The notes beneath the pieces were generated by a model. It saw nothing but the letters and a program-made list of their open reading frames with translations. It was not told the origin of the DNA and did not search any database. Shown here one piece after another: positions 18,606-32,639 of a DNA stretch of 64,000 nt. The position numbers and the translations under genes were made by a program. The stretch covers positions 12,711,125 through 12,775,124 of the forward strand of contig NC_084599.1 of the NCBI RefSeq assembly GCF_033807715.1, read 5' to 3'. Numbering within the stretch: the first letter of the stretch is position 1; the number at the start of each line of letters is the position of its first letter. The DNA comes from Cololabis saira. Lineage: Eukaryota; Chordata; Actinopteri; Beloniformes; Belonidae.

Positions 18606-21600
18606 TGCAAAGAAATCCATAAACAGAAACCAAATGATTTTTCAAGACTAATATGCATTTGTTATTTGGAAAAAGTAAAAAGCATGCGATTTAGGTACAC
18701 CCTGCATGGTGATGAGAGAAAAAACTAAATGCTGATGTAGCTCAAAGAGATGATCATTTGGGAAGGACAGGAATAGGACAAAAGCTTACATCACTATTCA
18801 AAGTTAAACGCAGTCAAGTTGGAGGACAGCACATGAATCACAGATGGTTTCACTACTGAGGACCAGCAATGCATCTTTATTAATAATTGGTAAAACACGA
18901 TGTCTAAGAATCACAGTTGACAAGTCATTGAACTTTGAGTCTAGTAACATATAGACTAAACTAAAAACAACTGTGAAAAACTCAATTGCTTTGATTACAA
19001 ATTTTTATTTTTTTTTTAAAAAGCACTGCATATCATTTGCATTAAAGCTGCATTTCATCCATTCAACTATATTTTTATGGTAAAGGTATGAATAAAATGG
19101 ATAAAAGGAGAAAAAAAAAACATGCTAGGTAAGGAGAAAAGCCAATTAAAACAATCAATTTTGGAACCCAAAATGCACAGAAAGCACAGATGTGTCCAGG
19201 TGGACACAAGAAGCAGCTATGTGCCAGAGATGACATATTGTGTGTGGGTGTGCATTTCTGCATGCACCACCACACAATACTTAAACAAGCACAACCGTCA
19301 TCATGGCACCACAATGCTCTTGATGTAACGATGTGGTGACGAACTATATCAGTTTCAAAATGACTATACCCCTCTGAGGAGGCACAGTCATATCTCCATA
19401 GCCCCATTTTTAATATGCTGTTTTCCAACAATCAGACAGCAGATAAAAATGTTAGTCATATATGACATTTTGGGACAACACAGCCCAACTCTGAACTGCT
19501 ATGGTGTCCTTGACCTGATAACATCTTCGCTAACAATTGTGAGATCAAATACAATACAAATACAATTCAGCCTCTTCTATCAATGTTATCTTTTTACTTT
19601 GGTAATTAACTTAATTTGAATTACTGTCCAATCCCATATGACACTAACTATATGTGGCACCATGGCTCTGACATGTCTGAATGATGAGTAAGGAACATTA
19701 ACAGAAAAGTGACCCAAGCCTGAATGGCTGAAAGCCACTGCTTCAAGTGTGCTACATGTCAAAAAAGGGGTTTGTGTTACCAGGGTGTTAGAGGGTTGTA
19801 GTTTAAGGTTTAAAACACACGACTATATTTGTCCCATAGCATAGAAATAGCATTGTGTATTGCTTAATTTACTGGATACTGTGTTTGCAAGGCATTGGGG
19901 GGAAGGGGAGGGTGTCCATCCATAATTAAATAAATAATTTGTAATTGCTGTCCATACATATATGTTGTGCTTTGTTATTTGGGCACCTGTGGCCATCTGA
20001 GGGTGTTTTCACAATGGCACGATTGAGGTCTTCCCAGAGGAACTCTGTGCACATGCTGTTCACCTTCATCCCTAAACACAGCAACCACACTATGGAGCAC
20101 ACCACGATACTGGCAGAACGCTGGCAGTCATGGATACACAACTTCCACCAGAAGTTGTGCTTCATTTACAAACTGTATAATTTGCCTTAAGTGGTATAGG
20201 GGGAAAAAATAGGAAAAAAAAAAAAGGACCAACTCTTGAGTCAAAATGCATAGTTGTCATATCACAATGTTGTCAAGGAAATACGATGGTCAGACAATCC
20301 TTTTATTGAGCAACGACATCACTGACCGTTGTCATGTGGCATTTGGTTTGAAGCGAAAGCAAAATTTGTGAACACAAACCATGCTAAATGAAAAATGATA
20401 CAATGTAATCTAGTGTGCAGTGAGGGCGAATCAGCAGTGAAAACAACCTGAGATTGAGTACACTAGAGCTCATTGTTGCATCACACTTGTTCCAACTACG
20501 CTCACAAATGAAGCACCCTCACTCTTTAGACTTTACACAGCTCAAAGATGACCAGAGGGATCCAGTCAAATTCTGAAGTCACAGATTTCTGGATCAGCAA
20601 TGAAATGCAAAAAAGAAGAACACACCCTGAACATATCAACCAGTTCTATCCTGGAAGTTTCAGAAAGGTCCCCTATCTATCCACCATAGAAAACCAAATG
20701 CACTGACAGAACAATGATAAAAGATCAGATTTGTCTATCAGCACATCCATGAGATGCCTGGAGGGAACTGGCACCCACACCTCATCGCATGGCCTCATTG
20801 CCTGGAACTCTGCAACCAAGAATAGCACTTCTGTTTAAGGATGAGTTATGCCTTTTACTGACTGCAATTCTTGATCAGAACTCCTGTCCATTTCAGATCA
20901 CATATACATGTGATCATCAAGAATATATGGTGTGCCTGTTAATTTAATGATGAGGTGTGCGAGTGTAAATTATAGGATCATTATTTTCATAAAAAGGGAA
21001 TACAAAGCTGATAAATTATTCTGTTAATTTTTAAAAGATTATTCAGAGCCTCCTTTGACACTAGATTCCCACTTTTTAAATGAAGACATGGAATGTTTTG
21101 AATTTCTGCTTTACTGCTTTAAGCCGTAGCGCCACAATGATGTTGTTTTATTAACTTTTTTTCAAACCATTTCTGATCAGTCAAATCTGCTATTGAATAT
21201 GGTAGAGCAAATATTCAGATGTTTTCCACTAAAGGCCCTACAAATAACATGTGTTTCTATCCAGTTTCATTTCGAATAGAGTTTAATTCAACCACGTGCA
21301 GGAAATGTTAAGTGTGTAGTTAAGGTTGCCAAGCAAAGTTTGTTAGCCTGTTTGTTACTTTGTATATCCAACTTCTTGGAACAAAGTGCAGTCTCTCTTA
21401 AATCCACCCCAAGAGTTAATGGTTTTCAAAACACTTGAAATTATAGATGAGGAAAGGAAAAAAAAAAAAAAGCAGCAAGATTTGCGCTTTTGTGTAAGAG
21501 ATCACAGTAGTGTCATAAGATTTAATGGGTTTCCAGTTAACTCACATATAAACCAATACAAGTTTGTGGAAACAAGGCACATGATCAATGAAGCCTAAGA

Positions 21601-22096
21601 GGCTAAAATTAAAGCTACCAGAGCACACAGCCAGCAGCCTTGACCACCTTCCACCGGAATCAGAAATGTAAAAATCAAGCTGTTAGCTGGAAAGAAAAAA
21701 AAAACAATTCCTGGAACTAGATAAGTCATTTTCTTTTGTAGAGGATAGAAATTTCACCTGAGCCCAAAATACACAATACAAAAGCAAGAGACACTGCATT
21801 GTCAGAACATTTTCAATGTTGTTTAATGCCTTGCACACAAAATCTACTAAATTAAGAATCAAAGACATACATTTTTTCATTGGCCAAAATATAAAAATAT
21901 AAAAACTTGGTTAAAGTTAAAGGTTTATGGATTTTTTTTGTCCTGTTTGTAACAAACTTTAAAATCATGAGTAAAGAAAAAAAAATTACATATATGATTG
22001 ATAATCATCAAATCTGATTTATACAGCAACTTCTTTTCTGTTGGATTTTGAACAAATTCCTCTGCCCAATACCCTTGACCACTTTCCCCATGGGGA

Positions 22097-23312
22097 AGGT
22101 GGTGAGAACAAGTATTTGATACATTGCTGATTTTGCAGGTTTTCCCACTTGCAAAGCATGTAGAAGTCTGTATTTTTTATCAGAGGTACTCTTCAACTGT
22201 GAGTGATAGAATCTAAAAAAAAATCTAGAAAATCACATTGCATGATTTTGAAATAATTAATTAGCATTTTATTGCATGCCATAAGTATTTGATCACCAGA
22301 TCAGTTAGTTCTTCTTTAAGAAGCCTTTCTGTTCTCCTCTCACTACCTGTATTAACTGCACCTGTTGGAATTTGTTACCTGTATCAAAGACACTTCTCCA
22401 CACACTCCAACATCTCAACAATGGCCCAGACCAGAGAGCTGTGTAAGGATATCAGGAATAAAGTTGTAGACCTGCACAAGGCTGGGCTAGGCTACAGGAC
22501 AATAGGCAAGCAGCTTGGTGATAACAACTGTTGATGCAATTATCATAAAATGGAAGAAGTTCAAGATGACGGTCATTCTCCCTCGGTTTGGGGCTCCGTG
22601 CAAGATCTCACCTTGTGGGGCATCAATGATCATGGGTAAGGTGAGGGAACAGCCCATAACTACATGGCAGGACCTGGTCAATGACCTGAAGAGCGCTGGG
22701 ACCAAAAACGCCATCATGGATAATCCTGCAGCACCCGCAAAGTCCCCCTGGTCAAGCCAGCGCATGACCAGCCCCGTCTGGAGTTTGCCAATGACAATTT
22801 CTGGATAACCCAGAGGAGGAATGGGAGATGGTCACATGGTGCGATGAGACAAAAATACAGCCTTTTGGTCTAAACTCCACTCGCTGCACCGTATTGAGGG
22901 GAGGATAGATGGGGCCATGTATCTGGAGATCTTGGCCAACAACCTCCTTCCCTCAGTAAGAGCATTGAAGATGGGTCGTGGCTGAGTCTTCCAGCAAAAC
23001 AACGACCCAAAAGGCACAGCCTGGGCAACTAAGGAGTGGCTCTGTAAGAAGCATCTCAACATCCAGTCTCCAGACCTGAACCCAATAGAACATCTTTGGA
23101 GGGAGCTGAAAGTCAGTATTACCCAGCATCAGCCCTGAAACCTGAAGGATATGTATGGTGGAGTGGACCAAACTCCTGTGTGCAAACCTGGTGAAGAACT
23201 ACAAGAAATGTCTGATCTGTTATTGCTAAAAAACAGTGTCCGTACCAAATATCAAGTTTAGTTTTTTTCAGATGTATCAAATACTTGTCAAGCAATAAAA
23301 TGCCAATTAATC

Positions 23313-23366
<54 letters not shown>

Positions 23367-23491
23367 AATTGGATTTACTAGATTTTTCTTTTAGATTGTT
23401 GAAGAGTTGATAAAATTACAGACTTCTACATGCTTTGCAAGAGGAAAACCTGCAAAATCCATAGTGTATCAAAAGCTTGTTCTCCCCACTG
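22097..23491 (+). mobile_element. Degenerate Tc1/mariner-like transposon with ~200-bp inverted repeats
   Basis: Long terminal inverted repeats: the left arm contains GATTTTGCAGGTTTTCCCAC and GCAAAGCATGTAGAAGTCTG, and the right arm contains their complements. The right arm is interrupted by 44 adenines (23317-23360). Between them lie broken transposase pieces: an N-terminal HTH (22421-22534, [20 protein letters not shown] ... [11 protein letters not shown]) ending at a premature TGA, and a distal piece with the [15 protein letters not shown] block near 23066-23111. Tc1-like elements insert at TA. This copy cannot make a full transposase. Confidence 0.85.
22421..22534 (+). pseudogene. Tc1-like transposase N-terminal HTH fragment
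   Basis: 37 codons from ATG to a premature stop. The [14 protein letters not shown] segment is the helix-turn-helix DNA-binding region of Tc1 transposases. Downstream frames shift, so the DDE catalytic part is not continuous with it. Confidence 0.8.
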
Positions 23492-24355
23492 TAACTTTTA
23501 ACTAACTAACTAACAGATTTTCATTGACAGAGTGAAAAGAATGTAACCTGCTAGATAGAATATGTGTTAATTTTTTTTTAAATAAATATATAGTTCAAGT
23601 GAAAAAAAAATGTTTTGTATGCTGCAGATTATAGTTCATGGGAAGAAGATTGGAATGAACGGGACATAATTTTGGAGGAAAACAAAAGGAAACTAATTTT
23701 CTTGGCTGAGTATATCCCTAACAATATCTGCAATATTACAAACCCTGAAAAGGGATTATCAGGGTTTGAACTTCTCTAAATAGATTATTTTTCTCTCATT
23801 CTTCATCTTTTTCTTCCAATGTTCATTTTGAAATCTCAATTAAGAATATTAATGTAATTTATGAAAACTGAAACCACTCGCCTTATCAACTTCACGAAGC
23901 TGCAGCACTGTCTCAATTCCTGTCTTCAACATTCAGCAAAACTTTCCTCTGAAATGTCTGATATAAATTAAATTCTTTCTTACACCTAATGTGTTACCTG
24001 CTGTGAGACATCTAAACAACCCTGCACATTATCTGATTCAATTCTCACAACACAAAAGCCTCTCTGGAGATTGATTTTCCCCTTTATCAACCATGTGCAA
24101 GACAGCCACTCAGCCATTGGTTGATCTTGCACACTAAATTAATCATATGTATATTAAATTTTAATTCTCCCTGCCTTCTTATGAACAACAATTAAAAAGA
24201 CAAAGATGAGGATGCTGTGCATTGGTGATCTCGGATATACATTTAAGTTCCATTAAATTAAGGTAAAAGTACTATAAGATTAATAATACAAATAAGTACT
24301 GGTATTAGTCCATAAAATTCTAAAACTACTGACTTCTGTATGTCAGTGTAACTAC

Positions 24356-24534
24356 CTGATGAAGATTTATCTCTTATAACATGCAGCCATACCAGTGACA
24401 ACATCAATGAAAATGACAGGAAGGTAACAAAAAGGTAGAGGAGCACCATCCTGTGATTACGGTAGTTATCTGTGCCAATTTCTCTCAAGAGACTGTGCAG
24501 AAGTACCGGTAGATGCTTCGGTCTTTTGTTTACG
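24356..24534 (-). other. Exon-like ORF with one predicted membrane segment, unassigned
   Basis: Bounded by TTTCCCAG on the 5' side and TCATCAG|GTAGTT on the 3' side. 59 codons are open between them in the frame that reads KRPKHLPVLLHSLLREIG, then TDNYRNHR, then an apolar stretch MVLLYLFVTFLSFSLMLSLV continuing WLHVI, then RDKSSS. Positive residues on both sides of about 24 apolar residues suggest a single transmembrane helix. I do not recognise the protein and found no partner exon nearby. A chance open frame is quite possible. Confidence 0.25.
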
Positions 24535-25350
24535 CTGGGAAATTAAAGCTTGAGGGGGAAGCAGAAAATATTTAAAATCAACTAAATATGCATACAAAAG
24601 GCTTGTACCATGTTCTCACTTTTCAAAACAGCTTTGTCCAAATCAATACATCTGCATTTTTCCAAGTGGGCAGTAATATCTATATTGAATATCTACCATG
24701 CATGTGCACAAGGAAGCAGGATAAGAGGCACATACTTGAAAGCAAATGGAAATCTGTGACCTGGACTCACACCACAGGTTTTTTTTACACTCAGCGGCTC
24801 TGCTATTGTGACCAGCAGTTCGCAGAGACTGGATCAATGGAAAAGGCTCATCCCCTCAGGTAGCACGCTTGCTGCTCGTCTCCAGCACTGTAATGATCTC
24901 CCCACTGGGACTGGACACAGCCAACCAACACATAAACAGCCATTTTAAAAGCAGAGGCTTCTCAGCTGTGTTCTTAGAGTTCAATCCCAGAGGAAACAAC
25001 AATTACACTGTTCGATAAAAGGTAATACAAGTATACATTATTATTGCCCAATAACAAACAATAAAACAACGAATCATGTTTGGGTAGCTAATAGGCACTA
25101 GCCAATCGTATTTGGGTTTAATCTCTCAAACTGCCAATTCTTCTTAACAGTGTTCATATGGGGGAGTTAGATTTGAGGTCATCTCTTACAACCCACTTCC
25201 ATTAATAATAATTTGGTTTACTCCCCTTATGCAACTTGACATATCTAAAATATCTTTTATAAATGTATAGTGTTATGGCTGTTGATGACTAGAATATTTT
25301 TCTTTTCAAGTATCACCTAAGAGATTAAAAAAAAAGATCAATTAAAACTG

Positions 25351-25448
25351 TATGTATGTATATGTGTGTGTGTGTTTTATATATATATATACATATATAC
25401 ATACATATACATATACACACACACACATATACATACACGCACACACAC
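25351..25448. repeat. Mixed TG/TA/CA microsatellite, self-complementary
   Basis: A (TG)n block passes through (TA)n into (CA)n, so the two ends can pair and extrude a hairpin or cruciform. Confidence 0.85.
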
Positions 25449-25690
25449 TGCTGTTATGTGCACCAGTCTGGAGTGGGGGCAGGGACCCATCTGAGAAGGT
25501 GCCATGGTTGGGGGAGGGAGAAGTGTGCAGAGCGCATGTGGTTAGCTGAGCCATAATCTAACTGTACCCAAGTGAAAAATACTCTTCCTTGTCTTCTCTC
25601 TCTCTCTCTTTACCCCTCCCTGCCTCACACAGACACACACTCCCTCCTCAGTTGTTCTGTTGTATGCTCGGCCAGTCTAGAAGTCTTACT

Positions 25691-25701
25691 GTGTGCGTGT
25701 G

Positions 25702-25734
<33 letters not shown>

Positions 25735-25736
25735 CT
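25691..25736. repeat. (GT)n microsatellite
   Basis: GTGTGCG/GTGTGT run with two CG interruptions, within GATAD2A intron 1. Confidence 0.9.
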
Positions 25737-28700
25737 GTGCCCCTACTGGTTGTGTCCCGTACGCCAAGGGTTAAGCCCCTGCCATTTTAACGCCACTGAC
25801 AGATCAGACCATTAGGGTGTTACCTAACAAAATGGAAGCCTTTAACCCTGAATCCGCCAGACTGCCTCTTTGTGTGTCTTTGAGTGTGTGTGCGCAAATG
25901 ACAGTCAGAGCTATGCAAAGCATGCGCATGTCTCCACCTGGATTCTCCCTCAGAAACATGACGATAGCAGTGCACTAAGTCAAGGAAGTGGAAATCAGAC
26001 AACATTACATGTGGTTATTGGCAATTATTAAACCATGTGACTATGGTTGTTTGCATTACAAAAACACACTGAAACTTGTTAATCCATCCCCACCACCAGG
26101 AGAACTAAGGTGCATGTATTCTCACAGCCAAGTCTTGTTGCTCTGAATATATCCTCTGTAGCATTATGTGCAAGTCATTCGAGCTATTTCCAGACCATGA
26201 TCTGCTGACCTTCAAAAACATAAAGACATTATGAAACCCTAAAACACCATAACATTTCAAGTCAGCCATAGGCAGTGTTCTTGAACTTATAATTGAAATA
26301 TACTCAAATTAGTACATTTTCAGTCTCAAATGTTCACAAGCTATAATAATAGAAAAACGTATAACAAAATGTTTTCAAAAATCCAAGGCAAGGATAATCT
26401 CCAACTCCATCCAAATTGCTTTCAAATGGTTAGTCTGTAATCCTGTAAAACCAGGAGCACATAACCTCAGACAGACTGGATGGCCACGACACACGCAGAC
26501 TGCTATCAGATTACATTTCTCAGAAATGGATGGCAGCAGGAAGTGACCGGAGTTTGGGGGTGGGGGTGTCTAAAATAAATTAAAACTAAAAAAAACAACA
26601 ACAAAAAAGCAACAACTGTATAGCATATGTACAAACTAAGCACATCATTGTGCAAAGCTCAATCAGCTGGTCAGTTTTCTCATACTCTTGAGTTAAAAAA
26701 CTCACAAGTTACTCGGAGCTCTTCAACTTCCTGTCTTCTGTACGTACAACAGAGACTATAGCCAAGAAAATGATAGACAAACAAAAACTCTTTCCACTGT
26801 ACACTTTCCAAAACAAATGAAAATGAGAAACTGTATTACATCAAATGAGCTGCTGGGAAAGTTTCAACATGTTCCAAAACTTTTAGGTCTCATTAAGGTG
26901 ATTAAGATCAAGAGGGAGAGGTCCAACAAGAATGCAGCTTTTAAAGTCAGCATCTTTGTTGCTTGTGGGGCTTCAGTCATTTGAGCAAAGACACTTCAGT
27001 GCATGGGGATCAATCTGCCGACCTTCGAGTTGGCTGCTCTACATAGTTTGTGCGTCTCTGGCAGTGCTGGATGTGTCATGTACTATCTAAAATAATCAAA
27101 ATCTAGTTTCCAGCTGTTTTTGGCCTCATTAATTCGATGTAGTTGTGCTATAATACTACTTAATCATTATGTATTACATAAGGGCTTTGCCTCTGAATAA
27201 TCATCCGCTGCATTCATCATCTGATTATTTTCTCAACAGCAGTAGCAGTAACCGCAATAATTTCTCAAAGACCAATGATGTTTTTATCCATCTTCTTCAA
27301 CATTGAGATTTTCCTTTTTTTGTTTCGAAGAGAAGTCAGGCAGGAAGAGATACAGACTTACACTTAATTGAAAAATATGGAAACACCCACCCCCTGCAGC
27401 GCTACCTTTGTTGCAAATTCAGATTCGATTTTCTTTTGCAACAAAGTGTAATTTAAACTCAACTCATGTTAACACAACAACAACAACACTAATTATTAAT
27501 TAAATAAATCAATTTACGTACAGGAGCAGAAAGACAGAGCAGTCAGTTTATTCAGCAACTAGATAAGAACTCCTTTTAAAGTGACCAGTTTATTTTGGGT
27601 GATCATCAATAAAGCAAATGCTGGCCCAACACTATTACAGGATGTCCATATTCCATGGAAACAACAAAGCAAGACTTTTTTTCCTTTTAAAATAGCCCCA
27701 CCCTGTATTTCCTGTAGTTGTGGCCTTACATGTTTCTTGTAGTGTTTAAGCCACACCAACCAAAAAGTGAAATCGAGGACGAATTATTTGATCCGTCTCT
27801 CATGTATGTCAGTTTTCATTCTGTCAGCAACCTACAGAAAGGAAGAATGAAAGGGTGGCACAAAGGCCGAGGAGATAGAAATGCCTTCTTGATGTGTAAC
27901 AAAATGTTGCAGCAATAGGGACAAAGGAACATTTATGTTCTAAATCCAAATCTAAACCAAATTCAAAGCGGAGCTTAATGGCCCTTTGAGGCAAACACGA
28001 CAAAGGCTGTACTGGTGTTTTATACAGTGTTTGTATTCAGGAAAGAAGATGCATCTGTCCAGCAGTTCTCACTGCCACTCATCTACCTAGTAAGGTGTTC
28101 TCAGCTTTGTTTTGGTGCAAATTAGAAGTGGGCTGCCTGCTTTGTGTTGCATGGATATCCTGTTTTCTAGTGGTTATGTGCATATTACAGGTGTGGGGAA
28201 CGGTGAGCTTTGTGTGCACTCTAGTTAAACCCAATTATTGAAATTAATACACTTCATAATGTTGCGTTGCCCTCATCTCAGTCTGGATGGCCAATACCTA
28301 TAATTAACCAAGTTCAAGTGTAATATGCCAAAACTATAAAAGTACAAAAGTATAAAGCTATAACGTTATTCCCATCAAAAGATAATTAAATGATCAACAA
28401 ACCAATATCACTGGGAAGCTTGGAATCGTATTACTTTTGGATCAAAACTTAATTACCAGCATTTAAGGACTTTGTTTTCATTTGTCTTTTGTTTCTATTG
28501 TAAACTTTGCATCTTAGAAAAGTTGCTAACCACAGGCACTTTCTTCCACTCACTTTTTCACTAGCCCCTTTTACACTGGCAAATACCGTGCGTTTAACGC
28601 GCAGGTCTAGCATGTCCGAGTGTAGTCTTAACCGCAGGTCAGGTCTAATGTAAACCCAACTAACACGGGGTGGCAGGTCGTGGGAGGGGTTTGTTGATTA

Positions 28701-28801
28701 CGTAACCCACCAGGGAAGTTCTTTACACATTTATTTATTATTATTTTATAAAATACGGAAACAGCTGATGAGAGTAACAGCAGCAGCAGGAAGTCCCAAG
28801 T

Positions 28802-29020
28802 ATGGCCTATACTAGCAAGATGAGTAACTGGGGAGTCAAGGAGATCCGCGAGTTACTCAGCCTCAGAACCATAAACGCCATAAACCAGCATTTATCTGGA
28901 ATCATAAAGGATGGTCCATCATTTGAACAAGTGGCCACAAAAATGACAAACATTTGCAACAAGCAAAAACGATCATCCCAACCTTTATCCAACCTCGTTT
29001 TGAAAATTACACCTGTCTGA
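28802..29020 (+). pseudogene. Myb/SANT-like DNA-binding ORF fragment, Harbinger-type transposon origin
   Basis: 72 codons: SNWGVKEIRELLSLRTINAI, then NQHLSGIIKDGPSFEQVATK, then MTNICNKQKRSS. The W-x5-R-x-LL-SL ... I-x-Q-x-L-x-G pattern resembles the trihelix/Myb-SANT domain of fish Harbinger-class companion proteins. The frame ends soon after the domain's second helix, so it is truncated relative to full domains. It lies in a GC-richer block starting near 28567 with TTTTACACTGGCAAATACCG. I found no clear inverted termini. Confidence 0.5.
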
Positions 29021-29922
29021 CAGCGATAAATCTCTCTGATGTATGGATAATACGTAATTCTACATTCATGCCACACGTTACGCTTTGTTTTGTGGATAAC
29101 ATCTCCCGACTCGTCTTCTTTTCCCTTAACTCAACAAATAACACGCCATGCCACCAACGCGCTTTAAACACGCGCTCATCATCCAGCGATATTAGCAGGA
29201 CCCAATCTACTCCTACTTACTACTTTACACTGGAAACTTCTGTTGGCTCAAGCATGGCATCAAAAGTTAAGGGGACATAAATAATATCTGTGCTTGAGAG
29301 CAAAAATGTGGTTATTTGAATTGTGGCACTTGTGGCTGCCTCGTTCTCCAAATACAGTATGTCATTCAGGTACATTCTAAAATATTTAAACTTGGCCTTA
29401 CAGCAGAATATGTAATACATCCCAAAAAAAGATACTTTGCATTTGTTTCGATAGTTTTCAGTTCCCCCCAATCACACAGCATGATTTTAAAAGTAATGTA
29501 TTTCAGTAAGACATGCAGTTAGTCTGTTCAACATGTTTTCTGTTTTTCTAGCAGACCAGGAGTCTTCAGCCAGTAATCAAGGAAGATTATTTCAATGCAA
29601 TATGTTAATACAGTCTCCCTAGACCCATCCCAAGGAGTAATGTTTTACTTGGAAAACATTACTTGGAAAGATTTATACTTAGTCACTGTATCCTTGAGGC
29701 TTCAGTTGGTGTTTTACGCATTAAAACCTTCTTCAGATAAGGAAATCAACATGACTGGCATTTAAAAAAAAAGACATTGCTTCAACATCCATCGATTTTT
29801 TATGCCTGCTTATTCCTATTTAGGGACTTAAAGCTTGATAGTTGTTTACAAAGCTCCACCATCTAACACCTCTGAGTTCCAAATGTATATTTTTTTATAT
29901 TACCATTGAGCTGTATTTGGAT

Positions 29923-30662
29923 TACTGTATTTTGCAGACCATTAGGCGCACCACATTATAAAGGCGCAATATCAATGAACGGTAGGGGTGCAACTGTACA
30001 CACATTCCTACTGAACCCTTTCGTTACAGGGCTGCCCACACGGTGCAGATGTGTACCGATCCGAATATGGTACAATGTTTGAAAGTACCTAGTTCACATA
30101 CTTCAAATCCACGTTCCCACACGGACTTCTTAAGTGGCGGACTGGAAGTTTGCAGCACCAGACTCACACAAAGTTGTTTTTTTTTTGTATTTTTTTTTTT
30201 TTAAACCGGACACCTTGTGAGGTTGGAACAATGTTGTATTTCAACATTTGACTATAATGGGATTATGATATAGATTTGAAAACTGGGTTTGGGTAAAAAC
30301 CTAACAATGGCTTGACATGCAATCATTGTAAGGTATCATTGACTATATGTTGGATGATGGTTGCTCGCCAGCACTACATAATTAGTTATCTAACGTATTC
30401 AACCAAGAACCGATTTTAATACAACGTCCCTGTGTCAGCTGATGGTCCGACAATCAATCAAGCTTAGCGGCTTGGTCACTACCAAAGTCGCACTAAAACA
30501 TTTTGACTGATTTTTGAGCGCAGTGTACCAAATAAAATTGGTTCGAGGTTAGTAAGCACAACAAAATTCATGCATAAGGTGCACCTGATTATAGGGCGCA
30601 CTGACGATTTTTGAGAAAATGTAAGGATTTTAAGTGCGCCTTATAATGCGGAAAATACAGTA
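29923..30662. mobile_element. Non-autonomous DNA transposon with 'ATACAGTA' termini
   Basis: Left end TACTGTATTTTGCAGACCAT followed by TAGGCGCAC and ATAAAGGCGCA. Right end GTGCGCCTTATAATGCGGAA followed by AATACAGTA. The ends are complementary over about 30 bp with mismatches. No transposase frame remains. TA at the ends may be the target duplication. The superfamily is not assigned with confidence. Confidence 0.75.
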
Positions 30663-32639
30663 TATTAATAATAATCACCACAGATGTTTGTTTACTCTGT
30701 TTGCCCATTCTTATTTACATTTTCTTTCCGTTAGAAATTAACGGCATACTTTGAAATAAGTCACAAACAACTGAAATAAAGACTCTTAAAAGCAGGTACT
30801 GACTTTACAGACCCAAAGTTATTGTTTCATAAATATAAACTTTGACAATATATCTGTTTGTGTTTTCAATTTGGTGGCATTTACAGGTTAAATGAGAAGA
30901 TTTTTACATGTGCATACACCAGCAAGAAAACACTTGTTGGGCTGCTCTACAGACACTTACAAAATGTAAAACCAGCTGACATTTAAAAATACAGTAATAG
31001 TACATACTATATACTGGTGTGGCCATTTGTTCATAGCATCCCAACTTAAAAGCAATTAAGTACTACATAATAACTGGAAGCCGGTTATGGGATTCCTGTG
31101 ACTGGCTTCCACTATAGTGTCTCACCGCATTATGGTATAGAATATGCAAGGCAGTTTGGTCCGTTGCATACTGAATTTTTTTTTTTTCAGGAAGTAGCAC
31201 ACCATCCAGGTATTATTTGCATATTCCAAATGACGCCGGTTTGTCTGGAGACTATGTGGTCTTGAAAGTGACTTATGTCTCCAAATTTAAAACTAAAGAA
31301 ATTGTGAATTTGCAGCTCACCTTGGTGCTGTAAAACAGTGTCACTGAGAAATATGCATCTTGGCAAAGCTTTCAGGAGGAAAAAGACGGCACCATCTTGT
31401 ATTGTTTTAACAAATACAGTCAGTTTCTCTCTCTTCTGAAAACGAATGCAGATAGAAATTAAAAACGCAATTGTATTCCAACTCTGCTTATAGGGTGATT
31501 GTTTCCTAAATTGCCTTGAAAGTAGACTTGTCTAACCACTTTAAGAGCAGTTGTGTATGCAGCAAAATCACTGATGCGTCACACATGGGCTGTCAAATCA
31601 CTATAAAGTTAACAGTGCTTTCTCAGAGTCATAAAGAGAGAAATAATGTATGTATTTTTTATTTTTTTTAATCTGGAGCCACAAAATTCAGGTGGGTAAC
31701 TACATGTGCCTCAACTAAGGGAGGTCTCTGGGGTCGATGAAGGACAAAAATGGCAGCAGACACTTGCACAACTGAAGCAATAGTAATCCATCAGGTTTTT
31801 GATAATGAGCCAAAATGACAGAACAAAACCAATCCAATCCAAAACTGCAACTGATATCATGCTTGTTAAGGCATACAATGCGTGACTTGAACCTTTGAGT
31901 ATATGCCTGGACGGAGACATCAAGTAGTCATAATTCCATCTCCAACTAATACATGCATCAGTTAATTTGAAAACTTTATATTTTTCTTTATTTGATTAAT
32001 TTATTTACAAAGTGTGGGTGGGAGGTTCAACTACAATCAGTGGAGAAGCAGAACTGGACTCTAACCTAACACAATATGGCTCTCCTGGAGACTGTGGTCT
32101 CTTGAAATGTCAAATTGGCATGGGAATACACTTTCACAACACCTGCAAAAATATCTGTAACTGCTGAATGGGTGTTATTTGTGCTTGCAGTTTTTGGTTT
32201 CATCTGTAATCTAAGCAAGTATTCTCGTCATTTTCCTTGGTCTTCTGTCATGCAGTTTTTCTGCAAAGAGGTCACTCACAACAAAGCCCTTTCTCATGTG
32301 CTGCTATTCATTAATCAGATGGCAACTAAAAGCATAGGCATCCCATCTAAATTAGACCATTGGTGTTTTTATATTCTCATTTTGTAACAGCAATCTTAAC
32401 AGGTCAGATTTAGAAGCCTAGACATATCATTCGATGCAGCACAAGTCTGGCCTGCTGCTGCTGAAAGCGTATTTTTGCTGCTCCCATTCAATAAAGTGTA
32501 TCATGCTATGATCTTGATATCATGGTCATGACAGAATGTCTTCTTATGAAGAAACTTTAACTCTATGGAGGACTTTCACTAATTTGTATGGTGGTGCAAC
32601 TTCTCACCTGGCATAGAGCATGGATGGTGGAGACAAAGA

